DNA of 64,000 nucleotides from Emydura subglobosa (taxonomy: Eukaryota; Chordata; Testudines; Chelidae). Location: the NCBI GenBank assembly GCA_007922225.1, contig ML679959.1:27880540-27944539 (forward strand), read 5' to 3'. Of the stretch, positions 22,409 to 33,890 are shown in pieces (the stretch's first letter is position 1; the number at the start of each line of letters is the position of its first letter). The notes under the pieces were generated by a model. The model saw only the letters and a program-made list of their open reading frames with translations. It ran no database searches and was not told the origin of the DNA. Both the position numbers and the translations under genes were made by a program.

Positions 22409-23783
22409 CAGTGTTGCCTGTTTTGCATGTGTCCAAGGGTGCTCTGGAAAATTAGCCTTTTGTCTCAATGGGAATTTCTTCTTTTTTAAATTCTTTACTA
22501 CCCTATTACATTGTATTTGTTTGCTTAATCTGTGACCAACCTGGCTCTTCCCAGAGACCAGCATCTGATTGGTTTGTTTGACTTCTGCAAGAGAGATGGA
22601 GTAGCAAATGCCTTGGATGAGCTCACTATCCAGTACAGTAGGGGCCTCTTGAGTTGGGATGGAAGATTTCACATTAAAACCCTTTTTTATGAGACACAGA
22701 TTCACATTTTAGGAGTGCAGCCAGGTGGTTAAAATTTTAAATGCTCTGAATTCCACCTGTGAAAGTAGATGCAGAGGTCAAGCTCTTTGGAAAAATCAGG
22801 GCCTACATGTCAACTTTCTTGTGTTTGAAAGTGCAGTTTCATGCTTACTGTGTGAGAATAAGTCTGTATCAGCTGTGCCGAGTTCACAAGATAAAAACAA
22901 TAACACAAAATATCCAGCTGCCAGCCCCAAAATATCAGCCTGAGCTCTGAGAGGCAGGCTGGGTTCCTTCCTTCTCACACATCATCACCAGTGATAAAGG
23001 TTTTGCAGGCCGCAGCTTGCACTCAGTGGCACCTGTGCAACCCCATTGCCTTCAAATTAGGCCCTCCGTGTTCAGGGAATTTGCATAGGTGCAACTGACT
23101 GGAACCTGCAAATAATTCACAGGTGGAATTCAGAACAATTTAACTAGCTGGCTGCAAATAATTCTGTTGATAAATATACAAGGCAGAAGAGAATCCAGTT
23201 CACTGTCTTATTTATGCTGGCTCTGCAGAGGAAAAATTAGTAAAAAGAAAATACTTTTGTTAACTCAAGCCAGCAGCTGCAGGGTATGATTTAGAATATG
23301 TGGCGGAGGGGGGGAGGAGGTAGAAGGGGGCAGATCTGTTGTGTCTGAAGGTGCCATTTTTATATCGTTGTATTTCAGAATGCTTTTTTTTAAAGTGTAG
23401 TTTTTCTTAAAATAGTTTTTGTGTCCCTGTCAGAATTTGGAACCGTTGGTTCCCAGAGATCTGATGATTTCACATCCCATGCATAAGCCACATCCTTGCC
23501 TTCACAAGGAAGAACAAAAATTGTGTTCTGAACTCGAGCTACACACGTGAAGTGCAATGCTAGTTAGCACGTTAGTTAACAGTTCATGGTAAACCCTACG
23601 CTGCCCCATTGTCTTTGATTGGACCTGCTGATTCTAGTGAAAACGACCAATTGCCTTGTATTCACCAAGGTAGGTTCTCTAGCTACCTCAAGTGAGGACA
23701 TACCTTTTTCTTTTCCTGGTGAAGACGCACTCTGAGGTCTTGTCTAGATAAGATGGAAGGAGTGGTGTTAGAATGGGTTAGCT

Positions 23784-24246
23784 CAGTGGTTCTCTTTTTT
23801 GGCTCAGGGGTCACAGATATCATTGTTACAACCCTGAAGGGCCACCAGTCTCTGCCAGCAGCCTGCCCCGCCTCCCTGCAGCCAGACGGAAGGAGTTCAG
23901 CAAGGGGGCTGCCTCCCTCCTCTCTGATCTCCTGTCCCCCTGGCTGCAGCAGGGAAACCACACCCGTCCTGTAGCCCTGTGCACTCCTCCTGGGACCCTA
24001 GGCAGCGGCTCCCTTCTGCAGCCAGGTGGACAGGAGATCAGTGCTCCCCTCCTTCTGGCTCCAGCAGGAACCCCAGTGCCTAGGGACCCAGGCAGAGCGC
24101 TTTGCCATGCCATGCTCCCTGCTACAGCCTGCACCGGTTGTGTAGCCCCACTGGATTCTTAGGCAGTGGCTCCCTTCTACAGCCAACGGGAGGCGACTGG
24201 CGGGCCACTTTGAAAGCCCCCGCGGGCCACAAGTTGGGAACCACTG
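23784..24246. mobile_element. Non-autonomous hAT-like transposon, 463 bp
   Basis: The ends are 'cagtggttctc' and 'gggaaccactg', inverted repeats of the hAT type. They are flanked by an 8-bp duplication, 'ggttagct' on the left (23776-23783) and 'tgttagct' on the right (24247-24254), 7 of 8 matching. The inside is GC-rich, with repeated phrases such as 'ctcctgtccccctggctgca' and 'cagcggctcccttctgcagc' versus 'cagtggctcccttctacagc', and encodes no transposase. It lies inside another degenerate mobile sequence. Confidence 0.8.
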
Positions 24247-24424
24247 TGTTAGCTAATACGAACGTGTAGGTGGAGAGGACCCGGGTTTTAACTCCGCTAG
24301 CTGGCAGATATACACTGCGTTGTGTACACTAGAGGGTTAGAATGTTAATTAGAATATGTTAGGTCAGACTTTCTAAAAACCCAGCTTCCAGTGCTCATCA
24401 AGACAAAAAATCTTAGCTGTTTCT

Positions 24425-24800
24425 CATCAGCTTGACATTGTTCTTCATTAGAAGGAGATGTGGTGGGGGAGGGAATCTCTTTTATTGGCCCAACTTCTGT
24501 TGGCGAGAGAGCCAAGCTTTTGAGTTGATACAGAGTTTTTCCTCAGGTCTGGGAAAGGTACTCAGTGTCACAGCTAAACGGAAGGTCAGACGGATAGGTC
24601 TGGGCTACCTATTTACGCTAAATTGCCTGTTCAATCCTGGATTCAATGGTGATACGCTGAGTACCTTTCCCAGAGCTGCAGAAGAGCTCTGTGTATTTTG
24701 AAAGCATGTCTCTCATCCACAGAAGTTGGGCCAATAAAAGTTACTACCTCTCCCACTTTGTTTCTCTAATATCCTGGGGCCAGCACAGCTACAATAATTG
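24425..24800. mobile_element. Long fold-back element
   Basis: The outer arms pair: 'tcttttattggcccaacttc' near 24478-24497 is the reverse complement, with few mismatches, of 'gaagttgggccaataaaagt' near 24721-24741. Inner arms also pair: 'ctgggaaaggtactcagtgt' near 24549-24569 with 'gctgagtacctttcccagag' near 24656-24675. The right flank 'atcctggggccagcacagct' is part of the same recurrent sauropsid family. It has no coding capacity. Confidence 0.7.
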
Positions 24801-25579
24801 TTCTTCATTGGCATCTATATCCGATACGTCTAGCCCTGCTTCTCTACCTGCATTGACACATTGTCTGTTACATAGCATGTGCCATTTCTCTCTCCATGGG
24901 ACTGCAAGGAAACTCCCTGGGTGGATACAACAGATCATGGCATACAAATTGTAATTCAGAACATTTTTAACAGTTCCTCTGCTCCGGGATTCAAAAAAAG
25001 AGAGAAACTTTAAAGAAGGGAGGCAGCATCGTTTGTAGATTTTGGTTTTTTTTTTCTTTTGGAGGAAATTAAGCTGATGAAAACCATCATATTACGAAAG
25101 CTCGAGTGGTTTTGAGAACATTTAAAACAAGGATGACTAGAAATGACCTTTCCGTCATGGAACGAGCTTTGAGTGTATTCTCCCTTTGGCATTTCTAATG
25201 ATAGACTTTCCATCTGGTCTTCCCTTAAAAGCTAAGATACAGCTCGTGGTTTTTTCACGTTAAAATTATGCATCCTGTAAAATTAAGTCTCCTGATCGTT
25301 GCATTTAAGGGAGAAGCAGTTTGAAAGAACTATTTTTATTTTAGCAACTCCATTCACCATCTGTAAGGGCTGATTCCCTTAGGCCCAAATAATTAAAAGT
25401 GGCCTCTAATTTTTGGTGCCCCAATTTTAGGGTGCCTAGCTTCAGATGTCTAGCACCTTTGTGGAGAATTTCCAAAGTGCTGCCTGCACCTGAAGTCAGT
25501 GACTGCTGGGGGTGCGTCCATCGAGAGGGCATGATCAAGACCGTTATTAATGATCATCTGGTAGGCGTTTAGCGATAAT

Positions 25580-25732
25580 AACAAGAGTCCTGTAGCACTT
25601 CGTCAGATGTGGGTTACAGCCCACGAAAGCTTTATGCCTGCAGAAATTAAATCTGTTAGTCTTTAAAGTGCTACAGAACTCTTGTTGTTTTTGCTGTATA
25701 CAGACTAACACGGCTGCCCCTCTGGAACTTTT
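25580..25732. mobile_element. Fold-back element, 'aacacggct' family
   Basis: Arms at 25580-25599 ('aacaagagtcctgtagcact') and 25667-25686 pair with 19 of 20 bases. The inner arms include 'tgggttacagccca' and 'cacgaaagctt'. The right tail 'cagactaacacggctgcccc' is shared with 34355-34422 and 47160-47358, defining the family in this window. Confidence 0.7.
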
Positions 25733-25949
25733 TAACAATAATGCAGAGCCAGTCCTGTAAATATATATGATATGATTTAAAATTACCTATGGAAGTATTG
25801 TTATTTTTAATGCTGGAACACCGGTTTCACACTGATGTGAGGGAAGGCAGAATCAAGCCCCTGGAATCTATCAGAAGGCAGTGGATGGTCGTAATAAATT
25901 AATGCTTTGCAGGTTGACAAAATCAGGGAACCCCTGGTATGTATTATAC

Positions 25950-26050
25950 GCAGCACTGGGGCCCCGTTTCAGCAAAGCACTGACGTATGTGCTTAACTTT
26001 AAGTATGTTAAGTCCCATTGACTTTCAGGGGACTTAAGCTCATGCATAAA
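25950..26050. repeat. Palindromic amniote repeat ('aagcactta...')
   Basis: 'tttcagcaaagcactgacgt', 'atgtgcttaactttaagtat' and 'cccattgactttcaggggac' match a common palindromic repeat with the general form 'GATCCAGCAAAGCACTTAAGCA ... cccattgacttcaatggg'. Related pieces lie at 52430-52495 and 52855-52970. Confidence 0.5.
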
Positions 26051-26639
26051 TTAAAAGGCCATGCTGCATATAGGTACAGCATTCCTTGGTGTCATGCTTT
26101 AGAAATCTCCAAAAGGTGAGATTTTGTATCCCGCAGTGGCCCGTAAGACATTTATTGTCATTATTCAGCCTTTTCTTTTCCTCTGACTCAGTTCTACAAA
26201 AACGGGTATGGATGGGAGGATGTAGCTTCTGCCATCAAGACTTACCACCCTCTTTTTTTACCAATGAAATGTCCCTTCATCCAATACTGTTCTTGCGGGA
26301 ACACTAGAGAGAGAGCCTATTAGCAAGCCAGTGTCTCCCTGAATAACGGTAGTTAGAGACATTGGTCCGGGCATCAGCAGACCTTTAGAGCACAGCCGTT
26401 GTTCTGGGCTTGTGGCACAAAGTTATTCCGCTGAGTGCAGTGCCGTTTCTCCTGCAATTTAATGACCCAAATGGTTAAAATAATACAGGAAGGGGAAAGA
26501 AAATGATATGGAAACATGCAGAAGGGAATAACTGTCATACACACAGGAGCTTTCCTCTTTGTAAAGCTGCTTTTACTTGGCGCATCTTACGGCAAGGAAA
26601 TCTGACCGCGTAAAAGAGAGTTTGACCTGGTTAGCAGTG

Positions 26640-27230
26640 GAGTTGAGAGCTGAAAGCCAAGTACTTTGTTCAAGGGGTAGTTTGGGTCCTCCCACCCACA
26701 ATAGCTTCAGGAAGGTTTGTTAGGAGGCACCGCCTCAAAATGGAATGTCACTGGCATGGTTGATCCTTTAAGGGGAGTTGGGCTCAGCTGGCAATTAACC
26801 CCCAGCTGATCCTGATCTGGACTCAATTACAGTTAGTGGGCCCAGGGAGGCTTATGTAGAGAGGGAAGAGAAGCAGGTGAAGGGGGAGACCCAGAAGAAA
26901 GGAGCCAGGGGAATTCCCTCTCTCTGCGAAGTGCCTGGGGGAAGCAAGCTGGAGAGAACCTGCAGGGAGCAGAGTAGGTTCCCATGGGAGGTGTAAGGAG
27001 CAGGGAGGTCCCCGTGAGAAGCCGCCACGCGCCGCAGGGAGGGGAGGCAGCGGGGTGGAAACCTGCTGGGAAGAAGGCCTGGGAAGCAGTGCTCAGCCAA
27101 AGGAGCAAAGAACATCTCTGCAGCCCCCAGGAGTAGGAGCGAAGAACAGGGAACCTCGGGGTAGCCTGCGAGAGGCACTTCTGCTTGGATACAGGTGTGG
27201 AGTCTTACATTGGATTTTATTAGCCCAGAA
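26640..27230 (+). repeat. GC/purine-rich LTR-like dispersed repeat
   Basis: A purine-rich block (many 'ggga', 'gcaggg', 'aggag' words) following 'gttgggctcagctggcaatt' and 'ccccagctgatcctgatctg'. Similar texture and word order occurs in turtle and crocodilian LTR-type repeats known to me only by style. No terminal repeats were located. Open frames on both strands are compositional. Confidence 0.3.
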
Positions 27231-27299
27231 CACGAGTGGAACAACTTACAGGGAGAGATATAGTCGTTAAAAATAGTTTCCAGTGGCTTGTTTTGTTAT

Positions 27300-27560
27300 T
27301 CGCAGAATCATAGAGATTAGAGATCAGGATGGTCCGTCCGTCTATCTCACTGGCAATTCAGGATTCTTTTTCACTAGCCCTTTCTTCTGGACCAGTGTTA
27401 ACTATCCCCAAGTTAACCTCCTGGGGGAGGCATCTCCATAATCGAATACAACTTGCGGTCAAGAATTTTATCTGCATTTCCCCTTTCTTAATTTAAACTG
27501 ATTATTCCTGGGTTTTGGCTCCTTTTAGCACCCTAAATAATTCTATCCTTGGAGCTTGCC
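27300..27560 (-). mobile_element. CR1 3' fragment, diverged (-)
   Basis: It begins with 'cagaatcatagagattagag', the reverse-oriented CR1 terminus. 'cccaagttaacctcctgggg' and 'aaactgattattcctgggtt' are degraded 3' UTR and C-terminal words of an older subfamily. It is strongly diverged, so the right end is approximate. Confidence 0.5.
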
Positions 27561-29120
27561 GCCCCAGATAGAGATTAGCAGTCCCCAGGCCCTCCCTAAT
27601 GGTTGCTTGCCTGTGCTGTGTGTGTGTAGCTCTTTTAACTTTCTCCCATAAATCAGTCCCTCCGGCTGCCTCGTCAGTCTTGTTGTTCTCCTTATAGCTG
27701 GGCAGTGCATTTCTGGAACCAAGGTGCTCCAAACAGAAGGCGATATTGGAGGCGCCGTGTCACGAAAATCATACACAGAGGGGGAAATGCTTCACCAGGC
27801 CTAAGATGAGAATAGCCAACACACAGCCAGATTCAGTCTTAGTTTAATACAGTTAGTGGAATTGATTACACCTGGGGTGAATTTAGGCCATCCATGGGCC
27901 AAATTCTTCATTCACCCTGAGCTAGTCATGCTGTAAGAACAGTAGGGGGGGGGTGTTTGGAGTGGCGGGGGGGCAAAGGTGGCTTTAAGCATCCCTACAT
28001 TCTGGGGTTGATCCCTGACATAAACTAGAGGAGCCTCGGGGCTGTTGTAACTTCTGTTAGGCTGCAGTGGCTCCTAAGGGCCTGTTCTGTAGTTGAGAAT
28101 AGCTGGCACACAGCAACACGCTAGTCACCCGTTTGCCTGCCAGCATCCCCTGTGCTGTGAACTGGGAGGGAAGGCAGGGAATAATCCACGTGCTGGGGAC
28201 GTTCCACAGGGGCTTGCTCCTCCAGCTTTGTGGCCCCTTTACGTTGCCCGAATGGGAAGTAGGATCCAGCCCAAAGTTTGCCTGATCTTAAAGGCGGGGT
28301 GGTGGGGAAGTGCAAAATATTTTAGTTGACTTCTCTGAGACAGGCATGAACACAGAAGTGGGTTAGAAGCTGCAGCAGGCATATCCAAGTAGAGATGTTC
28401 TACGCAACCGCTTGCAAGTAAAAAAATAAAAATCAAATAAAAATGTACCAGTACAAGTGACTTTGCATCAACAGGAATCCTTCCTGAGCTGCAGGGTAGA
28501 TAATTGAAGGGGAACTTTTTATAAAGGCTAAATGGTGTATGGGTATGAAAAATTCAGCAGGGAATTTAAGCCATTTCTAAATGGCATTAAACATTTCAGT
28601 CAAGAATAGCTTGAAAATGGTGTGCATCCTCCCATACTTAAACAATTGTCTGTTTTTTCTCTTGTAAAATGTTAAATGGACAGCACGAAGGATCACAAAT
28701 CTTTCTTTCTTTTTCTTTCTGTTCATGAGTCTAGACCACGGCTTCGAAGGGCTCTCTGGTCCATTCACTGCACCCCTTTGCATCCATCTTTCCCAAATGG
28801 TTTTAGCAGCTGTTGACTCAAGATTCACTGAAGTAGAGATTAATGCATTAATTATACCGTGAGAACTGGGATTCCAAGTTTGGGGATTGTATTAAGTGTT
28901 GGTTTCTAGCCGGAGCAGATCTCAAAATAGCCCTTTCAATCTGTTGGAATTCAAGATGTTAATCTTGTCAAGCAAGATTTTAGTCACAGGGACGTGATTT
29001 GATATCTTGTGACCTGCCAAGGGTAGAGACTAAATCTTTATATCACTTGAAAGTTGAGAATCTTGTTTTTCAAACTGTACTGAGTGTCCATTTCTAGGCC
29101 TGGTAAATCACAAGATACTG
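27561..29120. other. Intronic sequence, unassigned
   Basis: No gene and no repeat that I can name. G- and C-rich homopolymer runs occur near 27940-27975. The open frames present show no domain and no codon-use signal. Confidence 0.5.
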
Positions 29121-29418
29121 GGGCTTGGTCTACGCTTACTTCCGCGATTCGGCAGCAGTCGACGGGAGTTACGCAAAGTATGCAAAGAACTTGTGTAACT
29201 CCTGTCGACAGCTGTGCTTCTCTTCTGCACGCCGTCTTCACTGCACTGCGCCGATGGGAACCGCGTTCCCATCAACGCAGCGCTACACCTCTTGTGAGAG
29301 TGGATTAATAACGTCAATTTCTGGATTGACTGAGCGGGTCTTCACTGACCGCTCAGGCAATCCAGATAAGTCGATCTGACGGTGGCAACTTTGCCGCCGT
29401 CAGTGTAGACATAGCCTG
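29121..29418 (+). mobile_element. MITE-like element, GGTCTAC/GTAGACA termini
   Basis: The ends are 'ggcttggtctacgctta' and 'cagtgtagacatagcc', inverted repeats around 'gtctac'. The interior has repeated mirrored words: 'gtcgacgggagttacgc' and 'gtgtaactcctgtcgac' form an internal hairpin. 'tgactgagcgggtc' and 'gaccgctcaggcaat' form another. A sister copy is at 60921-61185 and a reverse one at 22116-22408. Confidence 0.68.
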
Positions 29419-30556
29419 GGTGTTAAAGCTGTATCAAGCCTAAATTGGCCTGTCAGTCTAAAAGTGCTTCTTTTGCACTTGGTCCAAGAACAAATATTGG
29501 CAAATTCAAGATCCACGTCTCAAGTATATTCTTGATTTTTCACTACCTCTGTGCAGGCAAGGTTACAGTAATGCACGTTTCTTCTTTGACCTAGGTACCA
29601 ATGATGGTACTCATCTTGGAGGTATCATATCTGTGTTGAAGGGAAATGGTAAAAGTGATTGTTTAAACCAGCTAGGAAGCAACTTTGCCTTCTGAGGACT
29701 CTCTTGTAGCCCCAAAGGGGGCGCCTTGTGATCACCGGATGTAGCAACGTGCTATGCACATTGGGACAATGCGCCGATGTTGGAGATGGGTGAAACATGG
29801 GGGTTTGGTTTTGCAAAGCCCTCCACAGTTGAGTTTGGGTTTGTGAAACCAAGATGCAGAGTTGTGTGGGGATGAGCCCCATTCTCTCCAAACCCCTAAA
29901 ATCTGGGAAGATTTGGAGAGACCGCTCCAGTTTTTAGCTCACGTCCAAAATACACGAGACAGTCTCTATGTGGCATGACATCATTCAAATTATCAAAGCA
30001 ATATCAAGATGAAACATCCTCTCTCTGCTCTGCCCTGCCCTTTCTGGCTGCTGGGAGAAGAATTCTTTTTTTTCTCCTCCCCTGGCTGATGAGAGGAAAG
30101 TGGGGTCCCCTCCCTAAGCAAAAGGAAAATTTGGAAGGAGGGGAGATTGACCTCTTCCCCCCCCGCTGCCAGGTATGTTTCTTTGCTCAGCACTCACCAC
30201 TATTAAGCAACATATTCTCAAGTAGCTTGGAGAATGCTGCATGGTTTGAGTAACCATTCAGGGTGCCATGTGTCAGCAGACTCACCCTGTCCTAAAAGCG
30301 CATGTGCTCTTGGAATGGGGGACCCAAAATGGGTTGACAGAGAATGTAGTCCTCTTCTCCCACTCAGAACAATATAGGAGAGTACATTTTAGCTGCTCTC
30401 TGGGAATGGTTGACAACTGTGGAGTGGGATTTGGAATGAAGGTTAGTGAATCTGAAAGACTGGAAATGAGGGGGGGCTAGATCAGTACCCGAGACAGAAA
30501 GATAAGAAGAAACACTTGCACCCAAAATAATCCTGTTTTCAGTTTAACATGTTGAG
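29419..30556. other. Intronic sequence, unassigned
   Basis: No gene is seen. The region is moderately GC-rich near 30060-30170 with a C10-like run, and contains no clear SINE or LINE by eye. Confidence 0.45.
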
Positions 30557-30668
30557 CACTTCTGGAAGCCTCGTTCTTTGGTTTGTTGTTCCCTTCAGAC
30601 CTTCTTTATTAGACACATGCAAACAGTCAAAGGGAACAACAAACCGTAGAATGAAGATTTCAGAAGTC
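30557..30668. repeat. Imperfect hairpin with 16-bp perfect core
   Basis: 'ggtttgttgttccctt' at 30580-30595 is perfectly complementary to 30630-30645. Pairing extends outward about 21 more bases at roughly 70% identity, leaving a 34-nt loop. Most outer mismatches are transitions, several of which could be G-U pairs in RNA. It may be a small fold-back element or a transcribed hairpin. Neighbouring 30703-30800 has a hAT-end-like 'gtggtcctcaaac' followed by C-runs. Confidence 0.6.
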
Positions 30669-30809
30669 CAGCCACTGTCTTTAGTCTTCAGAAATTCTGG
30701 GACGGTGGTCCTCAAACATTTTATCCCTCCCTTACCCATCCACCCCCCCCGCCCCCCCACACCCTGCCCTGCAGTTAGGGACCTCTGCTCTAGGAGAATG
30801 TGACCAGAG

Positions 30810-31062
30810 GTGATTAAAAGATTTTTTCGATTAAAAACCAATTCTTTTTGCTGAAAATGTTCATTTTGTTTGAATTTTTTCATTAGAAAAACAGAATCCA
30901 AAAAAGGTCTTTTGTTTTAAAAGTTGTTTTTGATTAAACCAGGCATTTTAACTGAAAACTGGGGGAGGGAGAGAATCCCTTTTCAGTTTTTTTGGGGGGG
31001 GAAATCATATATTTTCTGCAACAAAAATTTTGGCATTTTTCGACCATCTCCCAGTGTGGCGT
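30810..31062. repeat. AT-rich dispersed repeat ('gaaaactg...ttttcgacc')
   Basis: A run of 'gattaaaaaccaattctttt', 'gaaaatgttcattttgtttg' and 'ttggcatttttcgaccatct'. This resembles a reptile/bird repeat built from 'gaaaat' and 'tttttcgaccagctc' words. It is degenerate and I cannot name the family. Confidence 0.4.
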
Positions 31063-31431
31063 ATTTAGTATAATGGTCGCCGTTAAAGTAGTTCTAGTGC
31101 TGCCTCGGCAAATCCTAGATTCTAATTCCTTTACTCGTGACGGATAGCATCTTACTGCCTGTGTAGTGTCATTGGCTTCAGTAGAACTCCTTGTTTGAGT
31201 GACTGCTCGCAGAGGTGGTCAGAGCTTCATAATCTGGACCCAAATAATTAACATTGCCATGGTATCCCCTGTGCTTGGTATAGAGAATAGAGAGCGAAAT
31301 CCACCACTGGGCAGAGGGCTAGCACAGGTACCACAAATGTACCATTTCAGTCCAATTGGCACCCTCAAAATAGGCTTTATTGTGGGCCTCTTCCTGCAGT
31401 GAGTTTTTCTCTGTATTTCATGAACGTCATG

Positions 31432-31556
31432 GGTCAGATTCTCATTTACACTAAGTCCTCTTTACACTGTTCTGTGTAACATCCACTCACTCTAAGGTTC
31501 CTTACGCTGCCAGAGTGGTGTAAAGGTGTCTTAGTGTAAATGAGAATCAGGCTCAA
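31432..31556. repeat. Palindromic amniote repeat, near-complete
   Basis: The arms 'cagattctcatttacactaa' (left, from about 31435) and 'ttagtgtaaatgagaatcag' (right, to about 31551) are almost perfect reverse complements about 80 bp apart. Inner words 'ctttacact' and 'agtggtgtaaag' also pair. This belongs to a common amniote palindromic repeat; other pieces are at 34070-34165, 36375-36455 and 46255-46345. Confidence 0.65.
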
Positions 31557-31559
31557 ATT

Positions 31560-31690
31560 CACTTAAACTCTCTGTGCACAGTTTCCTATATGTAAAACGG
31601 GGATAAGAATAAGCAGGCACCTCCTTTACGTACTCTAAGATCCTCTGATGGAAGGTGCTACAGAAATGCGAAGTGTTATCACAAACCATT
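31560..31690 (+). repeat. MIR-like SINE (+)
   Basis: 'ctctctgtgcacagtttcct' followed by 'atgtaaaacggggataagaa', 'cacctcc' and 'ggtgctacagaaatgcgaag' matches the MIR core and 3' half in forward orientation. Confidence 0.6.
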
Positions 31691-31999
31691 GCCTTCCTGG
31701 CATCCAGTTAATATTCAAAGATTTTCCCAGCCTTCTGGACAGCGTCTTGTTTTTCCTTCTGTAGTTCTCCAAGCTCAGATGGTCAGAGGAGGAAGTGAAC
31801 ACCCCTTCTTTTTGATGCGTCCCATTGCAAATGAGTTGTGTAGCAAATACAGATGCTCCTTTGGGGGTTGTGAATGAAATTCGTCTCTGTGCAGAGAAGA
31901 CCTCTGTACACTTTTGTCCCACTTCAGTGCTATGTAGAGCTTATGTAGCATCTCTGCACTAGGGTGGATTTGACCCAGTCTGAAGACGCCTACGTTTTA

Positions 32000-32480
32000 T
32001 ATTTGACCTAATACCAAATATCTTTTTTCAATCTGCATTTAATTAGAACGTACATGGTGTTTCTAGTAAGCATAATCTGCTTGTAATGCATTTGCCTGCG
32101 CATAAAACAGCAACACACAAGCCATAAATGGAGAGCAAATTATCTACTTTAAACGGTGAAAATACAAAAGGATTTCTATTTATCCAACATTTGGGTTTTT
32201 CATCTGAAAACGTCCTCTGGGATTAAATAGGTAATTTGATTTATTATTAGACTATCACGCAGACAAATAATCAAAAGCAAGTTCTTTTATATTCACAAGA
32301 AAATCTAAGTTAATTTTTCCGTTCCCCAGTAGCATTTATCGGCAAAATGAAGAATTAGATGCTAATTGCAGTAGAAGGAAGAAAGCTGTCACTGTTTTGT
32401 GCAGCTGAAAACAGTAAACTGTGTGCATGTGATAAAGACACATGTTCTGCTTTAAAAATGTGGCTGTTTATAGGTCTTAC
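32000..32480. promoter_or_regulatory. Candidate conserved noncoding block
   Basis: An AT-rich, repeat-free, CpG-poor block with several homeodomain and bHLH-like cores: 'atttaattagaac', 'ggtaatttgatttattatta', 'taatgcatttgc' (octamer-like ATGCATTT), and 'tttatatt' runs. Its texture matches deeply conserved vertebrate intronic elements. The assignment rests on appearance, not alignment. Confidence 0.35.
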
Positions 32481-33239
32481 ATGGATTGCTTGTTGGGGGG
32501 AAATAGGGGAAAGGAACTAAATAAGCCAATTTGAAACTCGGCTTCCCAGCTCTTTGATCAGTTGAGCTGTAAGGCGCGTTTGCCTGTTGTTGTATTTCCC
32601 ATTTGTGGTTTTTGTTCTAATGTATCAAACTACCAGTGGAAGATTATGCAAGGAAAATATTTTGTAAAAAGGTTGACCCTTCACCCACAGAACATTTAAG
32701 CAATGGTGATATATTTAGTCATCTATCTTTCTTGAATAGTTGGTAAGCAGAATGAATCCCAAGTGTTCCAGTTGTTTTGTGACGCGTAGGCTGCCCATTG
32801 GTGAAGATTGATCTAAGCCCATCATACACATTTGATTTACCATAACAAGGCAGATTGGGGTTGAACTCAGTAATGGAGGAAAAAATATACAAACCAGGGC
32901 ACTGATAGGTTCAAGCGGTCTTAAAAATGGTCAGCTGCAGCATCTGAAACGTCAGGAATCCTCTTGGTGATAAAAATGGTTCTTAAAGCCTGGAGTGATC
33001 TTTGCATGATCAGTAGAATGTTTTGTGCTTTATCACTGAGCAGAAAGCGGCTGCTTGAGCTGGGATTTTTGTGTTAAACGGGGCAAAATTTCGTTAACAC
33101 AAGCCCCCCACTTGGAGGACAGAAAGTTGACTCGCTCCATTTTAAGGCCGAGAAACAGATTGTGCCTTGGCTTTTTTTTCTATGCCAGGTGAGAAATGGA
33201 TTTTATATTCTCAGTGGTAGCCCAGGGTTTAATCCAGTG

Positions 33240-33480
33240 GCATAACTCATTTTCCTAACTCCATCACAATAGCCTTCTCTGATAAATGAATGCTTGTGTC
33301 AGCTCTTGTCAAGAACACTTAGCAGTGAACAATGAATTTAACACCACAAGCCAATAAACAAATAGATAATCTATTTTCGTTTTGGCTAAACAAAACATTG
33401 CTCCCTGGTTGAGTTGTTTCCTGGCCCTTTCACACTCTTCAAAAGAGAAGATTATGCATATGAATGCAGTGTACATTTTC
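33240..33480. promoter_or_regulatory. Candidate conserved noncoding block
   Basis: Repeat-free sequence with 'gaacaatgaatttaacacca', 'caataaacaaatagataatc' (a forkhead-type TAAACAA and a GATA-type AGATAA core) and 'tggctaaacaaaac'. It is a candidate only. Confidence 0.28.
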
Positions 33481-33649
33481 TTTTCAAAGTAAATAATTTG
33501 CTTTTATGACCAGATGCTTCCTCCTCCTTCCCTGCCCCCCCCCGCCCCAAATGACTTAAATTCTGCACTTGACCACTGTTTGTGTTGGTTTTTAACATTT
33601 GACAATTATTTGTATCCCCCTTGTTCATTTTACAGTAGCATACAGATGC

Positions 33650-33890
33650 TCCAATTGAGATCAGGACCTTGTTGTGCTGGGCGCTTTACAGACCCAGAGT
33701 AAGAGACAATCCTTGGCTCAAAGAGTGTAGAAATGTAAATAGACGGGATAGCCAAATGGGAGGAAGGAAGGATTATTATCCCTGTTTTACAGGTGGCGAA
33801 CTAAAGCAAAAAGAGGTTAAATGGCTTGTCCAAGGTCAGAAAGGAAGTCTGTGAGAGAACCAGGGATTGAGCTTAGAGCTGTTGAGTTGA
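33650..33890 (-). repeat. MIR/CORE-like SINE, long copy (-)
   Basis: From right to left it carries the MIR head and core: 'ctgtgagagaaccagggatt', 'gtccaaggtcagaaaggaag', 'cctgttttacaggtggcgaa' and then 'gtgctgggcgctttacagac' of the 3' part. Almost the whole element is present in reverse orientation. Confidence 0.75.

Noticed and set aside
26833..27270. Overlapping frames rich in Pro, Leu and Ser
   Set aside because: They come from a purine-rich repeat-like block; both strands are open equally, so it is compositional.
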